A DNA stretch of 44,937 nt, taken from positions 1 to 44,937 of the forward strand of contig NZ_VKHP01000046.1 in assembly GCF_010811875.1 (NCBI RefSeq), written 5' to 3'. Below, one piece after another: positions 1 through 7,475 of the stretch; the first letter of the stretch is position 1; each line of letters starts with the position of its first letter. The translations under genes and the position numbers were made by a program. The stretch is from Bradyrhizobium uaiense (GTDB taxonomy: Bacteria > Pseudomonadota > Alphaproteobacteria > Rhizobiales > Xanthobacteraceae). The notes below the pieces were generated by a model that saw only the letters and a list, made by a program, of their open reading frames with translations, made no database searches and had not been told where the DNA came from.

Positions 1-219
1 GAGATATGGATCGCGAGCAGCGACGACTATTCATTCGTCATCAGCAACGAGAGCCAGACCGGACCTGGCTTGCATGGAGAGCCGGGTTTTGTTGCATCAT
101 ATCGCCCCGACTTCCTGAATATGCCTGCGGCTCAAGTGTCGGGATCGCCCTTCAGCACGTTCGCTGAAGCCGAGCGGGCCTGCAATGCGTTCCTCGGTCG
201 CCTCATCATCAAGGGATGA
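1..219 (+). CDS. C-terminal end of an unrecognised protein (5' partial)
   Basis: Frame 1 is open from the first base to a TGA at 217-219, giving at least 72 residues that include SYRPDFLNMPAA and STFAEAERACNAFL. The composition looks like real coding sequence, but the start lies outside the window. I do not recognise the family and give no function. It lies outside the island, upstream of the integrase relic and tRNA-Ser, so it is probably part of the chromosome or of an older element. Confidence 0.5.
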   Translation, partial: EIWIASSDDYSFVISNESQTGPGLHGEPGFVASYRPDFLNMPAAQVSGSPFSTFAEAERACNAFLGRLIIKG

Positions 220-270
220 CTGCCGTTATCCACCTTCCACCGTAAAATCACTGGATACGGGCCGCTTGGG

Positions 271-444
271 CCTCACTTCTCGAAGCGGCTCGGGCACGCC
301 AAGCCGGACATCACCTTGCGCGTCTACGCCCACTTGTTTAGGAACGACGATGGCAAGGCGGCGGCGGCGATCATGCGGCGCTGGCGCATTGGGTGCCAAT
401 CGGGTGCCAATTTCGCGGTTCGTTCTCTTCGAGCCCACCGCTAA
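271..444 (+). pseudogene. Tyrosine recombinase (phage integrase) C-terminal relic
   Basis: The frame ending with TAA at 442-444 encodes SKRLGHAKPDITLRVYAHLF followed by RNDDGKAAAAI. This is the usual C-terminal box of phage-type tyrosine recombinases, with the LGH...T...YAH block carrying the catalytic Tyr. The rest of the domain (the first catalytic Arg and the HxxR box) is absent upstream, where another reading frame is coding. It is therefore a fragment of about 55 codons. The tail contains GGGTGCCAATC twice in tandem (about 389-410). It lies 20 bp before the tRNA-Ser and is probably a scar of an earlier element. Confidence 0.7.
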
Positions 445-464
445 GCACTTGAAATTGTTGGTTT

Positions 465-554
465 GGAAGGGTGGCCGAGTGGTTTAAGGCACCGGTCTTG
501 AAAACCGGCGTGCCCGCAAGGGTACCGTGGGTTCGAATCCCACCCCTTCCGCCA
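465..554 (+). tRNA. tRNA-Ser (anticodon UGA)
   Basis: A complete 90-nt class II tRNA including an encoded CCA (552-554). The acceptor stem GGAAGGG (465-471) pairs with CCCTTCC (544-550). The anticodon stem CCGGT/ACCGG encloses the loop CTTGAAA with anticodon TGA. A long variable arm follows, then a T arm GTGGG-TTCGAAT-CCCAC. The long variable arm and UGA anticodon identify serine. The 3' end is the likely integration site of the island. Confidence 0.96.
541..554 (+). repeat. Left attachment repeat (attL core), 3' end of tRNA-Ser
   Basis: CACCCCTTCCGCCA, the 3' acceptor strand plus CCA of tRNA-Ser, recurs exactly and in the same orientation at 42717-42730, next to integrase genes. The match is only 14 bp plus a nearby TAC, so the att assignment rests on position (tRNA end, integrase at the other end) as much as on length. 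Confidence 0.55.
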
Positions 555-606
555 ATACTAACTCCAACATATTGATATTGTTTCACTATTTTTTTCGATG
601 GCGTAA

Positions 607-626
607 CGCCCCACATTTGACCCCAC
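607..626 (+). repeat. Direct repeat shared with the integrase end of the island
   Basis: CGCCCCACATTTGACCCCAC at 607-626 matches 42576-42595 in 19 of 20 positions, in the same orientation. One copy lies 53 bp inside the tRNA boundary and the other lies at the 5' end of the integrase gene. This fits a paired integrase arm-type or regulatory binding site at the two element ends, but that role is inferred. Confidence 0.5.
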
Positions 627-628
627 GA

Positions 629-1490
629 TTATCTCTCGCTGGAGTCACCCTCTTCGAATGCTTGAAGAAATTGCCTGTTCTTCACCGGATCGATGCGATC
701 CGCTTGCGTGAGCGCCCAGTTGCTCCAACGCGCAGGGTCGTCGGCAGGCGCCGCAATACGTTCGCGTTCGATCGCCTGCTCGACGGCGCGTACGTAGGCG
801 CGAATGTCCGCCGCGCGGCTTAGAGACGCGGCCTCCGCGAGCAGCCGGTCGATACGGGCCTGGGCGAGTTTTTTCCTGCCGCTCGCGCTCCTTTCGTTCA
901 AGCTCGAGTTGATGCTGCCGCAGCTGCTCTTCCAGCTGCGCCTTATGCCACCCGCGCCATTCAAAGTCGCGTAGGCAGCCCTCACGATAGCTCGCCTCGG
1001 CTCCACAGCAATATAGGACATCCTCTGCTCGAGCCCATCCTGCCAAGCGGTCCGCTCCCGTTCACGCTCGTAGCCCTGGACGATGGCAAGACGTAACGGG
1101 TCGGATTTGCTACCGCTCGAGCTGCTGTCTGCACCAGACGCCCGCCCGAAAATCTTTGGCCGGTCGAGCGCAAGGGCGCCCCCTCGTCTGATGAACCGTG
1201 ATGCTGATCTCACGTGCTTGGTCCCCCCTCACCTCTGGCTTTCCGCCGCAGCGCGCAACCGCCAAAAACAGCGGCGTTGAGCAGCCGCAGCCGTCGCTGC
1301 TCGAACGGGGTGTCGAAGACCGCTTGTGCCAGGAGAATGTATAACACGAGGTCTTCTGCTTTTTGCGGCGGGCATCGTCTTCGGCGAGCAGGCGTGAGAC
1401 AACACTTGCTGCACCGCCATGACCCGGCTGATCTTGCGGATCCAATCCCGAACCTCAGCGATGTCTTCGGCAAAACCGGGCGCTTCCTAG
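629..1490 (-). pseudogene. Decayed second copy of the HTH-type 'PPRGYWAKLQAGK' gene
   Basis: This stretch is a diverged copy of the gene at 3135-4343, in the same orientation. Matching blocks include SSSSGSKSDPLRLAIV, LAQARIDRLLAEAASLSRA, ADIRAYVRAVEQA and QADRIDPVKN. They are spread over different frames, showing several indels in the middle. The 5' part is missing: similarity stops near 1480, at the codons matching about residue 110 of the intact protein, so the N-terminal HTH is lost. The left end of the island therefore carries a dead paralogue directly behind the tRNA, and the intact copy lies 2.5 kb further in. Confidence 0.85.
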
Positions 1491-1706
1491 CAGGCCCCCC
1501 GGTTTTGCTGCCGGCCCGCTTTCGCTCAAAGGCTGCATCCAAAAAGAACGGCCTGCGTCGCTACTCTTAGGTGTATCTAGTAGGACACAGGGAAGACCAA
1601 ATCAGCGGTCAACTCCAATAAAACCGATTGAGCTGTGTTGACTAAAAAAACTCGCTTTGATTGAGTGAGAAAAATCATTTTATTTATTTTTAGAGGGAGC
1701 CTGACA

Positions 1707-2009
1707 ATGCGATTTGCATATGGATTGACCCTTCTTGTTTTCTTGCAATTGCCGTCGGTCGGCATGGCGCAAGCTCCGGTTAGTTCAATCAACCCGACTT
1801 CTGCGTGCAACCCCACGCCCCCAGCACAATCTTGCCAACAGTTGAAGTGCGCCGGGCCGTGCACGGAGAAATGGGTGAATGGGAAGTGCGTTGGCGGCAT
1901 CTGTCCGCAGGGTATCGTCCCTCTGACTGCCGGCACCGATCTTACGATACACAATGTGTCCCCTGATCTGGAGCAAAAAATCCGGAACCTTCTCAACGAG
2001 CAGAAGTGA
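1707..2009 (+). CDS. Small exported Cys-rich protein
   Basis: Begins at ATG 1707 behind AGAGGGAGCC and encodes 100 aa. The N-terminus MRFAYGLTLLVFLQLPSVGM ending in AQA is a clear Sec signal peptide, with cleavage probably after AQA. The mature part holds a Cys-rich stretch (CNPTPPAQSC, LKCAGPC, GKCVGGICPQG) with seven cysteines in about 40 residues, which suggests disulfides or metal binding in the periplasm. The C-terminus is polar. An in-frame start at 1665 exists, but it would put extra residues before the signal peptide and is less likely. It is followed after 28 bp by a lipoprotein-like gene on the same strand. No family is recognised. Confidence 0.7.
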   Translation: MRFAYGLTLLVFLQLPSVGMAQAPVSSINPTSACNPTPPAQSCQQLKCAGPCTEKWVNGKCVGGICPQGIVPLTAGTDLTIHNVSPDLEQKIRNLLNEQK

Positions 2010-2037
2010 GGGGCTTGATATTTCGGAAGGCAGGCTC

Positions 2038-3015
2038 ATGCGAAAATGTCTTCAAATCATAGCAATTTCCGGGCTAGCGCTCCAACAGACTGGCTGCGGT
2101 ACCGTCGTTCCCAAGATCCCTGAGGCGTGGGATTTGGTGGCCGACACCGATGCAACCCAACATATGGAAATGCAGATCAAGCGCGCGATTTTTTGCGAGC
2201 TGCGCGACGCCGTTCGAATAGCTCGCAACAGGGTGCAATACAAAACGTACTACCACGGTAAGCTCGTTTCTACGGCTGCTGATCAGCCCATTCCTGATTC
2301 CTGGGGGGTGCAACAGACCCTTACCTTTACAGTCGATGAGCAGAGCAAGGTGACGCCAAGCGCCACTTACACGTGGCCGCTGAACACTGCGGCGTCACAG
2401 ACCTTTGCTCTTACGGCAGGTGGCCAGCTTTCATCTGATGCGACACGCACGGATAAGTTCTCGACCTTCTATACAATTGCCGAAATCGCAAATGTTCTCA
2501 GTGAAAGTCAAGTTTGCGAGAAGCCGCAGGAGCAATTTATTGGCCAGCCGAGTCACAGTTCTCCGTTCACCGTGCTCAGCGACCTCGGCATCAGAGACTG
2601 GCTTCCGGCAGCAACAGAAACGAGTGCTTATCTGCGATCATCTCGAAGCGCCGCGAGTGGCGAAGGGCCGCCACTTGGAACGGCTGGCAGCTTCGCTTCC
2701 GATTCATTTTCCTATGATGTGAAGTTTGTCATAGTTACCGATGGCAATTTAACACCGACGTGGAAACTGTTGCGCGTGACGACGGCATCAAGTCCCGCGC
2801 TTTTCGACACCAGCCGGACGCGGACGCACGAACTTCTCCTCACGATCGGGCCCGGAGCGACCACAACGGTGAAGAACTCAAAGGGCCAAGTTGTCTCGAA
2901 AACCGTTGGTCCTTCTAATAGTGCTGCAAGTTCTCATCTCGCTCAGGAAATTGGAAGTGCGGTAGCAACCGCCCTACGTCCGGCGATCGCGCCTACGGGA
3001 GTAACTGTCCCATAA
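2038..3015 (+). CDS. Putative lipoprotein of unknown function
   Basis: 325 aa from ATG 2038, with GGAAGG as ribosome site. The N-terminus MRKCLQIIAISGLALQQTGC looks like a lipoprotein signal with Cys20 as the acylated residue; the box is imperfect (Q-T-G-C). The mature part is predicted mixed alpha/beta, rich in Ser/Thr, with no transmembrane segment and no motif I can name. It is the second gene of a two-gene unit with the Cys-rich exported protein, so both probably act in the periplasm or at the outer membrane. It converges on the HTH-type gene at 3135. An upstream in-frame start (1954) would overlap the previous gene and lose the signal sequence. Confidence 0.7.
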   Translation: MRKCLQIIAISGLALQQTGCGTVVPKIPEAWDLVADTDATQHMEMQIKRAIFCELRDAVRIARNRVQYKTYYHGKLVSTAADQPIPDSWGVQQTLTFTVDEQSKVTPSATYTWPLNTAASQTFALTAGGQLSSDATRTDKFSTFYTIAEIANVLSESQVCEKPQEQFIGQPSHSSPFTVLSDLGIRDWLPAATETSAYLRSSRSAASGEGPPLGTAGSFASDSFSYDVKFVIVTDGNLTPTWKLLRVTTASSPALFDTSRTRTHELLLTIGPGATTTVKNSKGQVVSKTVGPSNSAASSHLAQEIGSAVATALRPAIAPTGVTVP

Positions 3016-3134
3016 GCTCGTCAATTTTTCCCTAGTCGCGACCACCAAGGGGATGGCACAAACGGCGCAGCTGAATTTCTTGTAGCGCCCGTTGACCCGG
3101 CCAGAAGAAGCAGACAGATGAGCGCCATCTGGCC

Positions 3135-4343
3135 CTACGACCGGTCCTCGCTGGAGTCATCACTTTCAATTCCTTGAAGAAACCGTCCGTTCTTGACGGG
3201 ATCGATGCGATCGGCCTGCGAAAGCGCCCAGTGCACCCAAGTTGCAACCGCGTCCGCCGGCGCAACGATGCCCTCGCGTTCTGCCGCCTGTTCGACGGCG
3301 CGTACGTAGGCGCGAATATCCGCCGCGCGGCTCAGCGACGTAGCCTCCTCGAGCAACCGGTCGATACGGGCCTGCGCGAGTTTTTCGTGCCGCTCGCGTT
3401 CCTTTCGTTCAAGCTCGAGTTGACGCTGCCGCAGCTCCTCTTCGAGCTGCGCCTTACGCTGTCCGCGCCACTCGAAATCGCGCATACAGCCCTCGCGATA
3501 GCTCGCCTCGGCTGCGGTGACGATTTCGACAGCAATATCGGACATCCTCTGCTCGAGCGGCCTCTCCTCACCATCCTGCCAAGCGGTCCGCTCCTGTTCA
3601 CGCTCGTAGCCCCCGACGATCGCAAGGCGTAACGGGTTGGACTTGCTCCCGCTCGAGCTGCTGTCTGCATCGGACCTCCGCCCGGAAACCTTCGGCCGAT
3701 CGAATGACAGGGCGATCCTCGTCTGATGAACCGTGATGCTGATCTCGCGGGCCTGATCGCCCCTCACCTCGGGCTTTCCGCCGCAGCGTGCGACGGCCAG
3801 GAATAACGCGTTGAGCAGCCGCAGCCGGCGTTGCTCGAACGGGCTGTCGAAGACTGGCTTGTGCCAGGAGAATGCATAAGCCGATGTCTTCTGCTTTTCG
3901 CGCCGGGCCTCATCTTCGGCGAGCAGGCGCGAGATCACGCGGTGCTGTAGCGTCATCACCCGGCCGACGGTCACTTTGCCAATGATCTTGCGGATCTCAT
4001 CTCGAACTTCGGAAATGTCTTCGGCGAACGCGGGCGGCTCACCCAATGGGCCCAGCAGCTCCTCGTTGGTCGGCGTCCTCTGCCAGTAGTAGCGTGCGCC
4101 GAGATAGATTTCGTCGCTCATGCCAGGCGCGCGGGCCGGCAACGCGAACTTTCGCGTCGGCTTGCCCGCCTGGAGCTTCGCCCAGTAGCCGCGCGGCGGG
4201 ACTGGGATGTCGAACTTGATGCAGGTGTTTTTCAGCGTTGGTGGTGAGACGCCCAATCGAGCTGCCAACGCACCGAAGCTGGCAGACCACACAAGTTCAT
4301 GTAGCTGTGGGCGCGTCATAGGTCGAGGCAGTTGAGTTTTCAT
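3135..4343 (-). CDS. Uncharacterised protein with N-terminal HTH and coiled-coil C-terminus
   Basis: 402 aa from ATG 4343 (a GTG at 4346 is also in frame). The N-terminal 60 residues read as a helix-turn-helix (RPQLHELVWSASFGALAARL, GVSPPTLKNTC) followed by PVPPRGYWAKLQAGKPTRK. I recall this as the signature of a widespread uncharacterised proteobacterial family often found in islands. The middle is mixed. Residues of about 290-350 are a charged coiled coil rich in E, R and Q. It lies 95 bp downstream of the SMC-like gene on the same strand and could be read through from the defence block. A decayed paralogue lies at 629-1490. DNA binding is likely; the biological role is unknown. Confidence 0.8.
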   Translation of the reverse strand: MKTQLPRPMTRPQLHELVWSASFGALAARLGVSPPTLKNTCIKFDIPVPPRGYWAKLQAGKPTRKFALPARAPGMSDEIYLGARYYWQRTPTNEELLGPLGEPPAFAEDISEVRDEIRKIIGKVTVGRVMTLQHRVISRLLAEDEARREKQKTSAYAFSWHKPVFDSPFEQRRLRLLNALFLAVARCGGKPEVRGDQAREISITVHQTRIALSFDRPKVSGRRSDADSSSSGSKSNPLRLAIVGGYEREQERTAWQDGEERPLEQRMSDIAVEIVTAAEASYREGCMRDFEWRGQRKAQLEEELRQRQLELERKERERHEKLAQARIDRLLEEATSLSRAADIRAYVRAVEQAAEREGIVAPADAVATWVHWALSQADRIDPVKNGRFLQGIESDDSSEDRS

Positions 4344-4393
4344 CACAATGCTATCGAACTGGCTACCCTCTCATCCCTATCTTCTAGCTTTTT

Positions 4394-4435
4394 GCGCAGT
4401 TGAAGCTGAACTGGCTCCTCCTTAGACGACTGCGC
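4394..4435 (-). other. Inverted repeat just after the SMC-like gene
   Basis: GCGCAGT (4394-4400) and ACTGCGC (4429-4435) form a 7-bp stem starting 2 bp after the lmuB stop. On the - strand it is followed by AAAAAG rather than a T run, so a classical terminator is not shown. It could be a 3' stabilising hairpin or a weak terminator. Confidence 0.3.
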
Positions 4436-4437
4436 GC

Positions 4438-6888
4438 TTAAGCTGCGATTACCTGATCTTCTTTGTATGCAAATGCCCGTGGCGTTGCGATCGCCTCACC
4501 CACGAAGTTGCGTGAGATCTCAACGGAGACCAAGCTATCTTCCGGAAACGCCGGGCTCAGTTCGAGAGTTAGATACTCGAATAGCGCGCGTTCATGGACC
4601 GCAACAATTAACTGCCGGTCGAGGCTTTTTGAGAACGTTCGCAACAACGCAGCAAACTGAGCAATGTGTACGTCGTCCATTGACTGCACTGGATCATCCA
4701 GCACGAGCCAGGGAATCTTCGACGGAACTGACAAGTGAAGTGCTAGAAATAGGGTGAGAGCCGCTGTGTTCAAATTGCCTTGACTGAGTATCGCGCCTGG
4801 CCTGCCAGACGCCTGACCTGACCGATGTAAAGTCTCAAGTACCGCCTCAACGCTTTCTTGATCACCAGCGGGTAGTTTGAACTGCGGTACAAACTGCTCT
4901 GAAGGTGCAAGTCGAACGAATAGATCCCGCCACACCTTATTCAGAGAATTGTTGAAAACCGCTTTCACCGTATTGGAGCGGACTCTTTCCGCTGCCGTGG
5001 CGATCTGCTTCGCGTCTTCCCTGCATCTGTCGACCTGCGAAATGGCCCCATTTGCTGCATGGAGCTTGATTCCAGCGCCCTCACTGGCCTCTCTCAAGCG
5101 CGCGAGCTCTGCAAGATCACCTTCGTAATAATCAAGTTCCGCTAACACGCGAATCCTCAGAGCAATTTTTTCCTCAGCGCCTCTAATCATCATGCTGAGC
5201 TTTTCAAGTGCATCCTCGAATGCGGCATCGAGGCTATCGTAGTCGCTCGCAGAGCGTCCGGTTATCGACCGCGTCAGCTGATCGATTTCGGGCAGAATCC
5301 TCGATGAAACCACGCCCCAATTGCGCGCAGCAGCCGCTTCCGATATCGCAGTTGCTGCTTGCGTCATGAGGGCTGTGCCACGTTGCGCTTCCGGCATCAA
5401 GGGCTTCAACCGCTGAACCATACTGGCCATCGATGCAGATCGCAGGATGAGAACCGCACGCTCCTCTTGCGGTAATTGTTCGCGCTCTACGCTAAGTAGC
5501 TCGCGCCGCACTGTGGCTAATCTTTCGCTCTCCTCTGCTCGTTCCGCCGCAAGTGCTTGTAGCCGCCCGGCCTCCGTAGTCAAAGAGGCGATCTTAGCCG
5601 CAACGTGTGCAGCAAGGGTACCCTCATTCATTTCGGAAAAGTCACGTTCGCAGACCGGACACCGCTCTGCATCAATGTGAGGTGCAACGCTCGCCAGCGC
5701 ATTGGCCAATGATCGAACATCGGCGATGCCAGCCCCCAGCACTTCGTCCAGCTCGCCAATCCGCGCGGACGATCGTTGAATGGTTGCCTCGATCGCCGCT
5801 AACCGATTGGCAGCCATATCGCCCTCAGCAAGAATGGCATCACACCGCTGGGCCTCAAGCTCCGCGCGTTTTTCAGCAAGCGATCGTGCCAGCTCCGGAC
5901 TGCTCTCGTCCATGGTTGGAATATCGGCGAGAGTCTTTCTCAATTCATCAAGAAGGGAGGCTAGAACCTGGCCCGGCTTTTGGCGCCAGGTATCCAAGGC
6001 ACCTCTTGCGCGTGCCTCAACGCGCTCTCGCTCGGCGGCGTCTTGCACCTGGCCAATTTCGGAAATGGATCGCCACCGTTCCATCGCCGTGGATAGTTGA
6101 GCTTGCAGGCGGCTGAATTCTCGAAGTTGACGTTCCTCATCACGCGGCGAGTTAAGTCGTGCGCGGATCTGAGATACCTCCGACGCGGGCTCGAGCCCAA
6201 TAGACAGATCCGGCCCGAGCTGAGCAAGGACAGCGTTTAGCTGAGTAAGCCGATTTGATGCGGCGCTAGAATTTTGCCTGATCGCAGTGTCGATACGAGT
6301 TTTTTCCTCACTTGCTGAAGTCTTCAGGCGTTCCAGACGCCGGTATGCGGGTGCAAGATTTCGAATCCGCGATACGTGAAAGGCTGGATATAGCCCATCA
6401 ACAAGGGCATCCAATGGGTCTAGCCCAAGAAGTTCTTTTACAAACAGCGTTAAGGGTGATGCTGTGCCTGTACTTCGATCATCATATATTTCTAGGAGGC
6501 GCCCGAGAGTGGCTTGCGGTAGATAGCAACGCTCCGAGAAGAATCTCGCTTCCGCGTGCTGAAGAAGAGGCGTTGAGTAAAAGCTGTTGTCACTGAAGCG
6601 TAGGGCCCCCTCGGTGTTGCCGTTGGGACGCACCGGTGCCGAAGTGCTCAGCTCGATCGCTCCGTCCTTCATGCCAAAGTGCGTGAGGTACGACCAATAT
6701 GTGTCTCCCTCACCCGCAAGATGAGCAATCTGCCCCGTCAACGCCAGCTCTATCGCGGAAAGTACGCTGGATTTACCCATTCCGTTTGAGCCATGAATGA
6801 GCACCACTTGCGCATCAAGAGGAACAACAATCTTCCCGCGAATGCTGCGGAAATTTTCGACGACCAAAGATTTCAGTCGAGGTGGCAT
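4438..6888 (-). CDS. lmuB: SMC/Rad50-like ATPase, LmuB-type component of a Lamassu module
   Basis: 816 aa from ATG 6888. Walker A is GSNGMGKSS (33-41) in a RecF/Rad50-type head. Long charged helical stretches flank a CPVC zinc hook at 410-413. The ABC-type signature LSQGNLNTAALTL and Walker B WLVLDDPVQSMDD lie in the C-terminal head, followed by an H-loop-like VAVHERALF. The layout is that of zinc-hook SMC-like sensors. In Lamassu such a protein is thought to recognise DNA ends or unusual DNA and release the effector. It starts by a TGATG overlap with the small upstream gene and closes a SIR2/small/SMC operon. Recognition as LmuB rests on this gene order plus the fold; a Rad50-like repair ATPase is the alternative. 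Confidence 0.85.
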   Translation of the reverse strand: MPPRLKSLVVENFRSIRGKIVVPLDAQVVLIHGSNGMGKSSVLSAIELALTGQIAHLAGEGDTYWSYLTHFGMKDGAIELSTSAPVRPNGNTEGALRFSDNSFYSTPLLQHAEARFFSERCYLPQATLGRLLEIYDDRSTGTASPLTLFVKELLGLDPLDALVDGLYPAFHVSRIRNLAPAYRRLERLKTSASEEKTRIDTAIRQNSSAASNRLTQLNAVLAQLGPDLSIGLEPASEVSQIRARLNSPRDEERQLREFSRLQAQLSTAMERWRSISEIGQVQDAAERERVEARARGALDTWRQKPGQVLASLLDELRKTLADIPTMDESSPELARSLAEKRAELEAQRCDAILAEGDMAANRLAAIEATIQRSSARIGELDEVLGAGIADVRSLANALASVAPHIDAERCPVCERDFSEMNEGTLAAHVAAKIASLTTEAGRLQALAAERAEESERLATVRRELLSVEREQLPQEERAVLILRSASMASMVQRLKPLMPEAQRGTALMTQAATAISEAAAARNWGVVSSRILPEIDQLTRSITGRSASDYDSLDAAFEDALEKLSMMIRGAEEKIALRIRVLAELDYYEGDLAELARLREASEGAGIKLHAANGAISQVDRCREDAKQIATAAERVRSNTVKAVFNNSLNKVWRDLFVRLAPSEQFVPQFKLPAGDQESVEAVLETLHRSGQASGRPGAILSQGNLNTAALTLFLALHLSVPSKIPWLVLDDPVQSMDDVHIAQFAALLRTFSKSLDRQLIVAVHERALFEYLTLELSPAFPEDSLVSVEISRNFVGEAIATPRAFAYKEDQVIAA

Positions 6889-7475
6889 CAATCCTCCGCT
6901 TCGTGGCTCGAAAGGACGGGATCAATAATCTGGCTAATTTTGCCTCGGAGCACGTCCTCCACTGATTCTCGATCCTCCAGCGCCGGCCCTAAGAGTTCAT
7001 CTAACGTGAAGCTCCCGGAGAGGCTTGACACCGCCCGACGGACATCCCCTTCCCAGTCTATCATGGTTTCAACTGCCGGCGGCTGAACTAGTGGGAGCAA
7101 GACTGACAAGTAGTCTCGCACCACCTCAACTGCCCTTGGTCCAGTCGGCGCCCCGATCGACAAAACGCGGCATACGCTAACGATCGATTGTACCAACTCT
7201 GGCGAAGGTTGACCGGATGTCAGGACCGCGGTAACGGAACGCCGCGACTGAAGAACGTCCAGAGCTCGCGTAAACGCGAGTACCTTCCGGGTGATGACGT
7301 CTTCCGAAGTATCGCCTTTCAGTTCGACCACGATAACGAGGTCGTTCGCCTTGCTTTCGGCGACCAAGGAATGTGTGAAATCAAACGAAAGCGAGCCGAT
7401 TTTTAGAGGCTTCGGCAACAGCCGATAGCCGCCCTCGCCAACCAGGATTTCCACCACGCGCTCGCTCGTAGTCAT
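6888..7475 (-). CDS. lmuC: Small Lamassu accessory protein (LmuC-like), possible degenerate nuclease fold
   Basis: 195 aa from ATG 7475, whose ATGA overlaps the SIR2 gene's stop. It lies between the SIR2 effector and the SMC ATPase, the usual place of LmuC. The N-terminal half has a strand pattern SLSFDFTHSLVAE then VIVVELKGDTSED. An acidic residue followed by E-x-K on a hydrophobic strand resembles a PD-(D/E)xK core, but this is a pattern match only. The C-terminal half is helical and acidic. An open frame extends upstream to 7631 but runs inside lmuA and has no ribosome site. A structural linker without catalysis is equally possible. Confidence 0.7.
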   Translation of the reverse strand: MTTSERVVEILVGEGGYRLLPKPLKIGSLSFDFTHSLVAESKANDLVIVVELKGDTSEDVITRKVLAFTRALDVLQSRRSVTAVLTSGQPSPELVQSIVSVCRVLSIGAPTGPRAVEVVRDYLSVLLPLVQPPAVETMIDWEGDVRRAVSSLSGSFTLDELLGPALEDRESVEDVLRGKISQIIDPVLSSHEAED

